Shown: positions 23,435 through 32,415, counted from the stretch's first letter. The stretch is DNA of 34,784 nt from Treponema sp. (GCA_022640795.1 JALCCK010000029.1:1-34784), one strand, 5' to 3'. The notes: generated by a model not told the origin, from the sequence alone. A program made the numbers and translations.

Positions 23435-24558
23435 GTCACAAGCTCGTATGCTCTCGTTCCCATGCCTGCCTTTTCCGCCTGTTCAAGCTGAATCGTCCAG
23501 TCGGTCGTCGGGTGCACATCTTTTGACCAGTCGTTATGAGTATGAGTACGTTCATCCATAATAGTCCCATGCAGCATCGGCTGTTTATTCATAAGATCGG
23601 CACAGGCCTGATCAAGCGCAACGGCATCGAACGAAGCAAGCATACCGACATCCGGAATAACCGGAGCATCATTTTCTGCATGGCAGTCACAGTAGGGAGA
23701 TACGTCGACGATCAGTGAAATATGAAACTGCGGACGGCCTTTTACGACGGCAGCAGCATATTCCGCCATTTTCCGGGAAAGCATTTCATTGGAATTATCA
23801 CTTCCGGGATGTGTTGCGTCTTTCGGACAAACACCGATACAACGCCCGCAGCCGACACATTTTTCATGATCAATAAATGCCTTTTTTCTGCCGTCGCTGC
23901 TTTCTTCAGGAACACGGAAACTGAGTGCACCGTGAGCACAAACCCTGGCACACATACCGCAGCCTATGCATTTCCCGCGATCTATTTCAGGTTTTCCGGC
24001 AGCATGCTGTTCCATCTTTCCTGCACGGCTGCCGCACCCCATCCCTATATTCTTGATTGCACCGCCAAGTCCCGTAGCCTCATGCATCTTGAAATGTGTC
24101 AGCGAAATAAAAATATCGGCATCCATAACGGCCCGGCCTATTTTTGCCTCTTTAACATATTCGCCTTCCGGAAACGGGACATAAACTTCATCGGTTCCTT
24201 TAAGACCGTCGCCAATAACAACATGGCACCCCGTCGCAAAAGGATTAAAGCCGTTTACATAAGCGGTATCCAGATGATCCAGTGCGTTCTTCCGTCCGCC
24301 GACATACAGCGTATTGCAATCAGTGAGGAACGGTTTTCCTCCCAGTTCCTTAACGACATCAGCAACGACTTTAGCATAATTCGGCCGTAAATATGCCAAA
24401 TTTCCCGGTTCACCAAAATGTATCTTTATTGCCGTAAATTTCCCGTCAAAATCAATTTTAGCTATGCCTGCCTTCTTTATAAGCCGTGTCAGTTTTTGAA
24501 TAAGATTTTCATTAAATGTTGTTCTGAAATTGGTAAAATAAACTTGTGATTTCTCCAT
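23428..24558 (-). CDS. DUF362 protein with two [4Fe-4S] ferredoxin motifs
   Basis: The 376-residue protein starts with a DUF362-type domain (about 1-180: AIKIHFGEPGN, LTDCNTLYVGGRKNA, LTHFKMHEATGLGGAIKNIGMGCG in pieces). A bacterial 2x[4Fe-4S] module follows, with cysteines 197, 200, 203, 207 (CIGCGMCARVC) and 234, 237, 240, 244 (CVGCGRCIGVCPKD), then the C-terminal half of DUF362 with ISLIVDVSPYCDCH. No signal peptide is evident, so it is probably a cytoplasmic electron-transfer protein; its exact role is unknown. The ATG at 24556-24558 has AGGAG six bases upstream. An 18-bp tandem repeat array lies at its promoter. Confidence 0.9.
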   Translation of the reverse strand: MEKSQVYFTNFRTTFNENLIQKLTRLIKKAGIAKIDFDGKFTAIKIHFGEPGNLAYLRPNYAKVVADVVKELGGKPFLTDCNTLYVGGRKNALDHLDTAYVNGFNPFATGCHVVIGDGLKGTDEVYVPFPEGEYVKEAKIGRAVMDADIFISLTHFKMHEATGLGGAIKNIGMGCGSRAGKMEQHAAGKPEIDRGKCIGCGMCARVCAHGALSFRVPEESSDGRKKAFIDHEKCVGCGRCIGVCPKDATHPGSDNSNEMLSRKMAEYAAAVVKGRPQFHISLIVDVSPYCDCHAENDAPVIPDVGMLASFDAVALDQACADLMNKQPMLHGTIMDERTHTHNDWSKDVHPTTDWTIQLEQAEKAGMGTRAYELVTI

Positions 24559-24591
24559 AAGATTCTCCTGCCATAAAATATTTTGGATTTC

Positions 24592-24620
24592 ATCTTATAC
24601 CCCGACTGATGTATAGTCAA
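24592..24620 (-). promoter_or_regulatory. Candidate promoter of the DUF362 gene
   Basis: TTGACT (24615-24620) is a good -35 on the minus strand. The -10 is either TAAGAT (24592-24597, 17-base spacer) or TATAAG (24594-24599, 15-base spacer). An alternative pair is TTGTAG (24633-24638) with TATACA (24610-24615), 17 apart, which would lie inside the repeat array. Confidence 0.45.
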
Positions 24621-24672
24621 TATACTTCGTATCTACAATATACTTCGTATATACAATATACTTCGTATCTTT
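24619..24672. repeat. Three 18-bp tandem repeats, each with an inner palindrome
   Basis: Units at 24619-24636, 24637-24654 and 24655-24672 read AATATACTTCGTATCTAC with one to three changes. Each contains ATAC-TTC-GTAT; the middle one extends to the full palindrome TATACTTCGTATA (24639-24651). The array is flanked by GTATAG (24611-24616) and CTATAC (24675-24680). It fills the space between the pcrA stop and the DUF362 promoter. Confidence 0.85.
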
Positions 24673-24688
24673 CGCTATACCGGTAAAT

Positions 24689-26992
24689 CTAGTCTTTTAC
24701 TATCATCAGGGTACCAGCCTGATAACGCGGCATAAAGCATTTGCGTCCGCCATTTTCAAACTGTACGGTTATGACATAATTGTCATCTTTGGTAACCGTA
24801 TTCACTATCTGTCCGTATCCGAAATCATCGTGATAGATACGCGTTCCCCGGCACCATTTTTGAACAAGCGGATCATCAGACTGCTGCGGAGAATCGTTAA
24901 AACCGGAATAATCCCGAAAAGGAGAAGGTTTTCTGCCAAGTATTTTTACTGTATCTCCAAGTTCCGAAAGAAACGGACTGGGAAGCATGTGCTCTGTACG
25001 CCCGTAAAGCCGCCGTTCCCGGCAGGAAGTAATATACAGCTGATTCTGCGCTCGAGTAATTCCTACATAGAAAAGCCTGCGTTCTTCTTCAAGTTCGCCG
25101 CCCGTCTTATCCTGACGCGGAAAAACACCGCTTTCAAGTCCCGTTATAATGACACGAGGAAATTCAAGCCCCTTTGTATTATGCAGTGTAATCAACGTTA
25201 CCGAATCTGAATTTTTCGTATTTCCATTTTCTTCAAGCGTATGATCAAGTTCTATACGCTCAAGAAAATCAAGCAGGCCGGAAAGAGTACACGGGTACAG
25301 GACAGCACTGTTGACGAGCTCCTGCATATTTGCAGCACGCTGCGTTCCCGCTATTTCATCCTGTGCAGTGTGATATTCGAGTAATCCCGATTTTACAATA
25401 ATCTTTTTTATAAAGACAGAAAGCTTTTCCTCATCAGCCTTTTGTCCGGCAGCAGGCTCAGCTTGTGCAGCCTGCAGAATTTCTCTTGCCGCCGGCGCGA
25501 CTTCTTCGTCGGCAGACGTTGTATCAGCACTTCGTTCAGCAAGGAAGGCGGAAAATTCATCAACAAGAGAAACAAAACCGGCAACCCCTTCCCGTGCCTT
25601 TTTTGATAGTGATGAACTATGTCGTTGTGCACATTCAACAAGACTGGGCAGCCGCCCGTCCCTCCCGTTTTCATGTTGAGCCGCATCTATAATACGATCC
25701 TGTGTTTTTGCACCAATACCACGGGCAGGTTTATTGACAATTCTCCTGAAGGAAATTTCATCACGGGGATTTGCTATCAGGGAAAGAAAAGCAAGTACAT
25801 CTTTTATCTCTTCCCGTTCATAAAATTTAAGAGAGCCAACCACGGTATACGGAATATTCCGATGCAAGAATTCAGTTTCAAAACCAAGCGATTGAGCATT
25901 CATCCGGTAAAGGACAGCCCATTCGTTGTACGGGCAGCCCTTGGTGTGTGCTTTCGTGATCAGTTCAGCACAAAAAGCCGACTCGTCGTCCTGGTTCGGA
26001 AGGAACACCATAACCGGCTGCTTTCCCTTTCCGCGGACCGACACCAGTTTTTTCCCAAGCCTGCCCTGATTATTTTTTACGACAGTGTTTGCAACCGCAA
26101 GAATGGGAGCCGTCGACCGATAATTCTGTTCAAGCCGTATTATTGTTGTACCGGGAAAAAAATCTTTAAACGTCAGGATATTCTTTACCTCGGCGCCTCT
26201 GAACTTATAGATTGACTGATCATCATCGCCGACGACACAGACATACGTACCTGAATTGTCTTCAACACCGGCAACTGCCTGCAGAAGTTTAAACTGAGCA
26301 ACATTCGAATCCTGATATTCATCTACCAGTATCACTCGAAATCTGTAATGTATCTGCCGCCGGATACGCTCATCGGAAGCAATAACAAGAGAAGGCAGCT
26401 GTATCAGATCACCAAAATCAACATTTCCCGTTTGCCGCAGCCTTTTCTCATACGCAGTATAAATTGCAGGAAAATCCGGATCACTTTCAATTTCTGAAAG
26501 CCGGCTGCTATCAGGTGTCAAACAGTAATCCTTTGCAAGCGATATGACATGAGCCGCATGCTTTGCCTGATTCTTTGCCAGTGAAGGGACTGCTTTACTT
26601 ACGAGTGTAACCATATCATCATCGTCATAGACCGTAAAATTACTGTCAACACCAGCTTCATCCGAATATTTACGCAAAAACCACGCCCCAAAGGAATGAA
26701 ACGTACGGATCTGGGCGAAAGCGGCTTCGGGAACAAGATTAACAGCACGTTCAGCCATTTCTTCCGCCGCCTTTTTTGTAAAAGTAACAGCAAGAATAGA
26801 ACGGGGATCTACGTTTTTTTGTGAAATAAGATATGCAATTTTCGTCGTAATAACACGAGTCTTTCCCGAACCGGCACCGGCAAGAATCAGCAGAGGAGAA
26901 CCTTCATGAACAACGGCTGCCCGTTGTTCCGGATTCAGAGCAGCAAAGTAATCAGAGCCGAAAGACTTTTCTGCAGGTCCGTCAGAACTCAT
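24689..26992 (-). CDS. pcrA: ATP-dependent DNA helicase, UvrD/PcrA family
   Basis: From the ATG at 26990-26992 the protein has 767 residues and all SF1A motifs. These are LNPEQRAAV (Q-motif), LAGAGSGKTRVIT (Walker A), ILVDEYQDSN (Walker B), VVGDDDQSIYKFRGA, LEQNYRS, TLITLHNTKGLEFPRV and EERRLFYVGITRAQN. The C-terminus has a Tudor-like domain (FGYGQIV...VTVQFENGGRKCF), typical of PcrA/UvrD proteins that bind RNA polymerase. It unwinds DNA 3' to 5' in excision repair and in removing obstacles to replication. A Glu/Ala-rich insert near 500-545 is not conserved. An ATG at 27025 would add 11 residues. The chosen start overlaps rimO by 11 bases; neither has a good ribosome site. Confidence 0.93.
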   Translation of the reverse strand: MSSDGPAEKSFGSDYFAALNPEQRAAVVHEGSPLLILAGAGSGKTRVITTKIAYLISQKNVDPRSILAVTFTKKAAEEMAERAVNLVPEAAFAQIRTFHSFGAWFLRKYSDEAGVDSNFTVYDDDDMVTLVSKAVPSLAKNQAKHAAHVISLAKDYCLTPDSSRLSEIESDPDFPAIYTAYEKRLRQTGNVDFGDLIQLPSLVIASDERIRRQIHYRFRVILVDEYQDSNVAQFKLLQAVAGVEDNSGTYVCVVGDDDQSIYKFRGAEVKNILTFKDFFPGTTIIRLEQNYRSTAPILAVANTVVKNNQGRLGKKLVSVRGKGKQPVMVFLPNQDDESAFCAELITKAHTKGCPYNEWAVLYRMNAQSLGFETEFLHRNIPYTVVGSLKFYEREEIKDVLAFLSLIANPRDEISFRRIVNKPARGIGAKTQDRIIDAAQHENGRDGRLPSLVECAQRHSSSLSKKAREGVAGFVSLVDEFSAFLAERSADTTSADEEVAPAAREILQAAQAEPAAGQKADEEKLSVFIKKIIVKSGLLEYHTAQDEIAGTQRAANMQELVNSAVLYPCTLSGLLDFLERIELDHTLEENGNTKNSDSVTLITLHNTKGLEFPRVIITGLESGVFPRQDKTGGELEEERRLFYVGITRAQNQLYITSCRERRLYGRTEHMLPSPFLSELGDTVKILGRKPSPFRDYSGFNDSPQQSDDPLVQKWCRGTRIYHDDFGYGQIVNTVTKDDNYVITVQFENGGRKCFMPRYQAGTLMIVKD

Positions 26993-28472
26993 CACGATTT
27001 CTGCCCGTTCCGTCTGATGCAACATCCGGAAGATATTCCAGCATAGAAGGCTGCAGCGCAGTATTCAACGGCGAATCAGCTCTAAATACCGCATCAATAT
27101 CAACACCGCTTACCGCAACAGCTTTTACCCGGACAATACGCCCTGGTTGCACGGCTGCATCGGTTTCAAGGTCGTCACGATCATATCGTACGACAACAGA
27201 GCCATCAACTTCGGGAGCCTCAAACCATGCTCTCCCAATCGCAAGTCCGTCGGTTCCCGCAATCCGTTCTTCCACCAGAATATCGTATTCCTGTCCGATA
27301 CGCCCGGACAGAGCTTTCTGCGTTATATCTGACTGGATTTGAGCCAGCCTGTCTGCACGGACGGCAGCCGTTTTTACGGGAACACCGTGCGGCATTTTTT
27401 CGGCCTTTGTTCCTTCTTCCCTGCTGTACGTAAAACAGCCTGACCAGTCGCTTTTTATCTTCCGCAGAAAATCTTCCGTACGCTCCGCCGCCTCTGCCGT
27501 CTCACCCGGAAACCCGGTAAGAAAAGTAGTCCGGATAGAAGCATCCGGTAAAACATTTCGTATATCGGAAACCAGTTTTACATAGAGTTCCGCAGAGCCT
27601 TTTCTGTTCATACGCTGTATGACGGCAGTATCCCCGGATTGAAACGGAATATCAAAATAATGCAGTATCCGGGAATCTTTTTTTATAACGGAAAGTATTC
27701 CGCGATCAAAATGGTCGGGATGTATGTACAGCAGCCGAATCCAAAACTGTCCCGGTATTTTCGACACACGGCGTAACAGCAGACTGAGTGCAGACTCCGG
27801 CGGTTCAGGATCAGCCGTGTCCGGAACAGCGAAGCGTCCGGTACCGAAAACGTCATCAGTCGTTCCCGTACCGTAGGCTGCAAGATCCTGTCCGATAAGG
27901 TTTATTTCAAAGACACCGCGTGACAGCAACGACTTTATTTCCGCAACTATGTCGGCCGCTTTACGGCTCCGCAGAGAACCGCGGATGAGAGGAATAGCAC
28001 AAAACGAGCAGTAATTATTACAGCCCTCTGTCACTTTTACATAGGCAGAACGCCGGAATGATAAAAGCAGATCCCGGTCACCGACGCAAACACCTTTCTG
28101 AAGGGGAACGACAACCGGCCGTTCATTACGACAGACAGCAGCAGCAACTTCCGTAATCTTCGAAATATCACCGTTTCCGAAAACACCGTCAGCTTCCGGT
28201 AATTCATTCTGAAACGTGACGGCATAGCGCTCTGCCAAACAACCTGTCAGGAGAATCTTTGAATGAGGGTACCGTTTTTTTGCAGAAAGAAGCGCATCCA
28301 GCGACTCTTTTTTAGCGGATTCTATAAATCCGCAGGAGTTTATAATAATCAAATCGGCTTCATCAGGAACGAACGTCTGAACCATACCTTCAGACGTCAA
28401 ATGAGAAATCATAAGTTCCCCGTCTACCTGATTTTTAGCACAGCCATGCTCATCTAAAAAAAATCTAATCAA
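26982..28472 (-). CDS. rimO: Ribosomal protein S12 methylthiotransferase RimO
   Basis: The 496-residue protein has the three methylthiotransferase domains. The N-terminal UPF0004 domain opens with DEHGCAKNQVDGE and has cluster cysteines 11, 47 and 78. The radical SAM domain has Cys151, 155 and 158 in EGCNNYCSFCAIPLIRG. A C-terminal TRAM-like domain follows from about 385. DEHGCAKN plus RGSLRSR favours RimO over MiaB. It would methylthiolate the conserved Asp of S12. It is longer than the usual 430-450 residues because of a polar insert near 205-230 and a tail of about 30 residues. The start is a TTG at 28472 overlapping the rodZ-like gene by 8 bases, with GGTGA upstream; no ATG is available. 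Confidence 0.93.
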   Translation of the reverse strand: MIRFFLDEHGCAKNQVDGELMISHLTSEGMVQTFVPDEADLIIINSCGFIESAKKESLDALLSAKKRYPHSKILLTGCLAERYAVTFQNELPEADGVFGNGDISKITEVAAAVCRNERPVVVPLQKGVCVGDRDLLLSFRRSAYVKVTEGCNNYCSFCAIPLIRGSLRSRKAADIVAEIKSLLSRGVFEINLIGQDLAAYGTGTTDDVFGTGRFAVPDTADPEPPESALSLLLRRVSKIPGQFWIRLLYIHPDHFDRGILSVIKKDSRILHYFDIPFQSGDTAVIQRMNRKGSAELYVKLVSDIRNVLPDASIRTTFLTGFPGETAEAAERTEDFLRKIKSDWSGCFTYSREEGTKAEKMPHGVPVKTAAVRADRLAQIQSDITQKALSGRIGQEYDILVEERIAGTDGLAIGRAWFEAPEVDGSVVVRYDRDDLETDAAVQPGRIVRVKAVAVSGVDIDAVFRADSPLNTALQPSMLEYLPDVASDGTGRNRDEF

Positions 28473-29550
28473 GATCGTTCACCACAATTTTATACGTACC
28501 GTCGGGATCTTTTATCCATTTTATATCTTTGACCAAAACCTCTCCCGGATTACCAAGTTCGATATCGTATGTTTTTCCGTCAGCGACAATCTGTACCTTC
28601 GCGGCATTTCCATTCGACATCCATACCCGTACACCGTTGCTGGCAGTTATAGTAACGATATCGCCCCGCGTGTAATAATCTTCCACAGAATTGTCATTAT
28701 CCTTCTGATACCGATAAATACATGCACCTCTGAAACTAACGTTAAGGGTGAACGGATACGCTCTGTTATCCTGCAGAACGACCGCTCTGTTTTCAGCAGA
28801 AACAGAGACCGATTCAACCGGAATAGACTCCTGACTGACGCCGGGCATATTCGGATCCCCGGATTTCAGCAGCATCCGGACTTCTGCCCCGCGATCCATT
28901 TTAGCCGAAGAAACATCAGAAACATATACAATAATATCATTAACAGCATCACCGTCAACATCGAGTTCAAGTTCTTCCGAAAGATCAATAATCTGATTTC
29001 CCGCAGGGGTATCCAGCGATAACGAAGAAATAGTATCAGCAACGGTAAGAAGGACTGTTCCGGAATGGAGAGGAACTTCAATATGATCGCCCTTATAAAC
29101 ACGGATCTCGAGCGGTTTATCCGACAGTGTATAGGAATGGGTATTCATGGTTTTGGAAACAGCTATCCGGGCAGCGACCTTCTCCCTGCTTTTCTGCATA
29201 AAGAATAACGACAGATACACGGCGAGAGCTGCAACTGCAATAATAGAAATAAAAAGAATAACAAAAAAGGACCGCGGCCGGTGTTTCTCAATAAGCCCTT
29301 CCGGTACAGGCGATTCCTGTATTTTTTTATTTTTATAAAACGAAACAAGCTGCTGCGAATCAAGCCCGAGATAATCAGCATAGTTACGCAAAAAACCTAT
29401 AAGATACGGTTCTCCGGGAAAGACATCAACATCTTCATTTTCCAGGGCCTGGAGATAACGTATCGTAATTGAGGTATCACGTTCTATTTTCTCGAAAGTT
29501 ATATCCTTTTCTTCACGTGCTTTTTTTAAGAGTTCTCCATAACTTTGCAT
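28465..29550 (-). CDS. RodZ-like helix-turn-helix membrane protein
   Basis: The 361-residue protein has the RodZ layout. An N-terminal Xre/Cro-type HTH (MQSYGELLKKAREEKDIT through PGEPYLIGFLRNYADYLGLD, 1-66) is followed by a basic juxtamembrane stretch (KHRPRS), one membrane helix (about 94-116) and a large extracytoplasmic region. The C-terminus resembles the DUF4115 beta domain (VRVWMSNGNAAKVQIVADGKTYDIELGNPGE in pieces). RodZ links MreB to the elongation machinery; whether this protein does so here is inferred. The middle segment (about 135-260, including DVDGDAVNDIIVYVSD) is not one I recognise. The ATG at 29550 has GGAG about seven bases upstream and is three bases after the lolA-like stop. 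Confidence 0.8.
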   Translation of the reverse strand: MQSYGELLKKAREEKDITFEKIERDTSITIRYLQALENEDVDVFPGEPYLIGFLRNYADYLGLDSQQLVSFYKNKKIQESPVPEGLIEKHRPRSFFVILFISIIAVAALAVYLSLFFMQKSREKVAARIAVSKTMNTHSYTLSDKPLEIRVYKGDHIEVPLHSGTVLLTVADTISSLSLDTPAGNQIIDLSEELELDVDGDAVNDIIVYVSDVSSAKMDRGAEVRMLLKSGDPNMPGVSQESIPVESVSVSAENRAVVLQDNRAYPFTLNVSFRGACIYRYQKDNDNSVEDYYTRGDIVTITASNGVRVWMSNGNAAKVQIVADGKTYDIELGNPGEVLVKDIKWIKDPDGTYKIVVNDLD

Positions 29551-29553
29551 CGT

Positions 29554-30261
29554 TTACTCCGAAAACAAAAAATTATTATAGTTATTCGCTGAAGACGGTG
29601 CATCGTAAATAAACCGCTGGTCAGGTATATCCTGATTGAGTTTATAATCATGAAAATCAAACGTAAAAACCTCTCCATGGGATGTCGTTGCTTCAATTCG
29701 CCGAATAAGTTTCGTTTCCGGTGTCACAGCCAGCTTTATATTCTTAAAAGCTTCCGAAGAATTCCGTCGGTACAATATAAATTTTATAACTTTTTCATCA
29801 GAGCCGTCTTCGAGTGGAACGGGGTCCTGCCCTATTTCATAGGCAATAGTGTAATACCGCTTCATAAGAGAAAGACCTTCCGGCGTAGCAAGACCGGCAC
29901 CACCGGCGCTGCTGCCGTCAGACTGAACTTCCTGATTCAAAATGGCAGAAGCTTCAGGTAAATAAATTGTAAGATTGCTGCCGTTAAAGGCAATCACCTG
30001 TCCGGCCGGATTCGTAAAATCTATGCGAAGCAGATCAGGCCGTTTAAAAGAAACGTCTCCCGCCATTTCCTTTTTTGCAGCAGTAATTTCGACAGAAGCT
30101 TCAAAATCTTTTATAGTTCCGTAAAATTCCGAAACACTATTAAAATATTCACTTGCAGTTGTAATATTCTCCGCCGAAACAGAAGCAGTCACCATAGCAA
30201 AAATGATTCCGAAAAATATCACATTTTTCATTATTTTTGTGTTTTTAATGCCTAAATACAT
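29554..30261 (-). CDS. lolA: LolA-like outer-membrane lipoprotein carrier
   Basis: The 235-residue protein has a signal peptide (hydrophobic 14-28, cleavage after VSA) and a LolA fold pattern: SVSEFYGTIKDFEASVEI, FKRPDLLRIDFTNPAGQVIAFNGSNLTIYLPE (in pieces) and TSHGEVFTFDFHDYKLNQDIPDQRFIYDAPS near the end. Such proteins carry lipoproteins across the periplasm to the outer membrane. A glycine/serine-rich loop (about 117-128) is unusual. Two starts are possible: the ATG at 30261, exactly where the promoter predicts transcription to begin (leaderless), or the ATG at 30231, also without a ribosome site. It is the first gene of lolA-rodZ-rimO-pcrA. Confidence 0.82.
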   Translation of the reverse strand: MYLGIKNTKIMKNVIFFGIIFAMVTASVSAENITTASEYFNSVSEFYGTIKDFEASVEITAAKKEMAGDVSFKRPDLLRIDFTNPAGQVIAFNGSNLTIYLPEASAILNQEVQSDGSSAGGAGLATPEGLSLMKRYYTIAYEIGQDPVPLEDGSDEKVIKFILYRRNSSEAFKNIKLAVTPETKLIRRIEATTSHGEVFTFDFHDYKLNQDIPDQRFIYDAPSSANNYNNFLFSE

Positions 30262-30267
30262 AGCATT

Positions 30268-30296
30268 ATTCTAATTAAGAACGACGCGGCCGTCAA
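30268..30296 (-). promoter_or_regulatory. Promoter of the lolA-rodZ-rimO-pcrA unit
   Basis: TTGACG (30291-30296), a 17-base spacer and TAGAAT (30268-30273) read on the minus strand, each one base from consensus. Transcription should begin near 30261, the A of the first lolA ATG. It lies directly after the ftsH terminator. Confidence 0.7.
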
Positions 30297-30301
30297 TATA
30301 A

Positions 30302-30334
30302 AAAAGCTGTCTGCAGAAGAAGCAGACAGCTTTT
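30302..30334 (-). terminator. Rho-independent terminator of ftsH
   Basis: A perfect 13-bp stem, AAAAGCTGTCTGC (30302-30314) with GCAGACAGCTTTT (30322-30334), has a 7-base loop and is followed on the minus strand by TTTTTTATA. It starts seven bases beyond the ftsH stop and insulates ftsH from the lolA promoter. Confidence 0.9.
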
Positions 30335-30340
30335 CATGAT

Positions 30341-32368
30341 TTACGCTTCGTCAGTTTTACTCTCAGGCAGCGCCGGCCGGCTCCCGGCCGTTATTTCTTC
30401 ACAATACGATTCCGCTTTTACAATATCTTCAAACCGCTTTCCGTCCATAGTTTCTTTTTCAAGAAGTTCCTTTGCAATAACATCTATCAGCTCACGATGT
30501 TTTTTCAGCAGCTCAAGAACATGCATATACCGTTCATTCATGATACGTGCAATCTCTTCATCAATATATTGCTGGGTTGACTCCGAATATTCACGGACAA
30601 GCTCCGGTTCTCCGGTTTTATACCCCTGCCCTGATTTACCGAGCGTCATATTCTTAAACCGGTCGCTCATACCGTAATCAGTTATCATGCGCCGGATCGT
30701 ATCCGTTGCGCGCTGAATATCATTTGCCGCACCGGTAGAAATTTCATTAAAGACGATCTGTTCCGATGCACGTCCGCCGAGCATAACATCAACTTCGCCC
30801 AGCAGTCTGTTCTGACTTTTGAGGAAAACATCATCTTCCGGAAGCTGCATGGTATATCCAAGGGCCCCGATACCGCGCGGAATGATAGTTATCTTGTGAA
30901 CGGGATCGCTTCCCGGAGTAAAAACGGCAACAAGCGCATGCCCTGTTTCGTGGTATGCCACAATTTTCCGTTCGTCTTCTTTAACGACACGACTTTTCTT
31001 CTGGAGTCCAACCATCGTTTTCTCAACAGCTTCTTCAAAATCAGGCATGGATACCTTTTTTCGTCCAGCACGTACCGCCAGCAGAGCGGCTTCATTTACG
31101 ATATTAGCAAGATCCGCACCGGAAAAACCTGCTGTAGAATGAGCGATTGCCCCGAAATCCACTGCAGCATCCAGTTTAACATCTTTTGCATGTATTCTAA
31201 GAATCGCTTCACGTCCTTTTACATCAGGACGGTCGACAACAACCTGCCGGTCAAAACGTCCCGGGCGAAGCAGTGCCGGATCAAGAATATCGGGACGGTT
31301 TGTTGCCGCAAGAATAATAAGTCCTTTTTCATTATCAAAGCCATCCATTTCCACGAGCAGCTGATTAAGCGTCTGTTCGCGTTCATCGTTACCGCCGAGA
31401 TTGTTCTGACGGCTCTTACCGATAGCATCCAGCTCATCAATAAAAATGATACAGGGAGCTTTTTCCCGTGCCTGTTTAAATAAATCGCGGACACGGCTTG
31501 CTCCTACACCAACAAACATCTCGACAAAATCGGAACCGCTGATTCTAAAAAACGGCACTCCTGCTTCACCGGCTACCGCACGGGCAAGCAATGTTTTTCC
31601 GGTACCCGGAGGTCCGACCAGCAGAACGCCTTTGGGAATTTTGCCGCCGATATCCGTGTATTTTTTCGGTTCTTTAAGAAAATCAACAACTTCAACCAGT
31701 TCTTCCTTCGCTTCGTCAACTCCGGCAACATCGGAAAAACGGGTCTTTACATTAGTTTCATCAACAGCTTTTGCTCTGGACTGACCGGCACTAAAAATGC
31801 TTCCCATTCCACCGCCCATGCCGCTTCCCATCTTCCGGAAAATAAAAAAATACATGAGAAAAATCAGTCCGAACGGAATAATAAGATTTATAAGAAGCTG
31901 CATAAAATAATTATTCTGTTTCGTTACGAATTTATACGTAATGTTCTTTTTATCAAGCAGATCTATAAAACTTGACATAAGAACTGCCGACGTTTTATAT
32001 CTGGCGCGGGCTGCCGTAGTATCCGTCGATTTAAACCAGGAAATTTTTCCGGTACTTGTATCATCGACAGAATAATTTGAATCGGGACCATAACCGATCA
32101 TATAATTTTCACCGATTTCAACAGAAACGATTTTTCCATCTTCGATCATCTGCCGGAAATCGGAAAAAGCTATCGAATCATCAGGTTTCGTAACAAAAAA
32201 AGCATTTATAACCGCCAGAATACCAAGTATGAGCAGCATAAGGGCCCAAAAAGGAATATGCGGACGTTTATTATTATCATCTTTCTTACCAGGCTCTGTC
32301 GACAACTTGAAAAAGCTATAAGGATCACGATCATCTTTCTTGTTGTTGTTATTATTTTCGTCACTCAT
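30341..32368 (-). CDS. ftsH: ATP-dependent zinc metalloprotease FtsH
   Basis: The 675-residue protein has two membrane helices (about 38-58 and 155-178) flanking a periplasmic domain, a Gly-rich linker and an AAA module. Walker A is GPPGTGKT (252-259), Walker B is [12 protein letters not shown] and the SRH is [18 protein letters not shown]. The M41 protease domain follows, with zinc motif HETGH (473-477) and the later [10 protein letters not shown] supplying an acidic ligand. It degrades unfolded membrane and regulatory proteins as a hexamer. The N-terminus is rich in Asn ([11 protein letters not shown]) and charged residues. The ATG at 32366-32368 has GAGGTG five bases upstream; a TTG one codon earlier is less likely. 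It is monocistronic, ending at a strong terminator. Confidence 0.97.
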   Translation of the reverse strand: MSDENNNNNKKDDRDPYSFFKLSTEPGKKDDNNKRPHIPFWALMLLILGILAVINAFFVTKPDDSIAFSDFRQMIEDGKIVSVEIGENYMIGYGPDSNYSVDDTSTGKISWFKSTDTTAARARYKTSAVLMSSFIDLLDKKNITYKFVTKQNNYFMQLLINLIIPFGLIFLMYFFIFRKMGSGMGGGMGSIFSAGQSRAKAVDETNVKTRFSDVAGVDEAKEELVEVVDFLKEPKKYTDIGGKIPKGVLLVGPPGTGKTLLARAVAGEAGVPFFRISGSDFVEMFVGVGASRVRDLFKQAREKAPCIIFIDELDAIGKSRQNNLGGNDEREQTLNQLLVEMDGFDNEKGLIILAATNRPDILDPALLRPGRFDRQVVVDRPDVKGREAILRIHAKDVKLDAAVDFGAIAHSTAGFSGADLANIVNEAALLAVRAGRKKVSMPDFEEAVEKTMVGLQKKSRVVKEDERKIVAYHETGHALVAVFTPGSDPVHKITIIPRGIGALGYTMQLPEDDVFLKSQNRLLGEVDVMLGGRASEQIVFNEISTGAANDIQRATDTIRRMITDYGMSDRFKNMTLGKSGQGYKTGEPELVREYSESTQQYIDEEIARIMNERYMHVLELLKKHRELIDVIAKELLEKETMDGKRFEDIVKAESYCEEITAGSRPALPESKTDEA

Positions 32369-32386
32369 CAAGACACCTCATTTCTG

Positions 32387-32415
32387 AATATACGCAAAAA
32401 TCTGCAATTAGTCGA
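32387..32415 (-). promoter_or_regulatory. Candidate promoter of ftsH
   Basis: TCGACT (32410-32415), a 17-base spacer and TATATT (32387-32392) on the minus strand. The predicted leader is about 12 bases and contains the ribosome site. Confidence 0.5.

Noticed and set aside
23722..24390. 222-codon open frame on the plus strand
   Set aside because: It is entirely antisense to the DUF362 gene, whose cysteine motifs and domain order show it is the coding strand.
24619..24672. Short CRISPR array
   Set aside because: The repeats are 18 bp, directly adjacent with no spacers, and no cas gene is nearby.
25619..26215. 198-codon open frame on the plus strand
   Set aside because: It is antisense to the helicase core of pcrA, with low-information composition and no family resemblance.
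30896..31483. 195-codon open frame on the plus strand
   Set aside because: It is antisense to the AAA and protease domains of ftsH.
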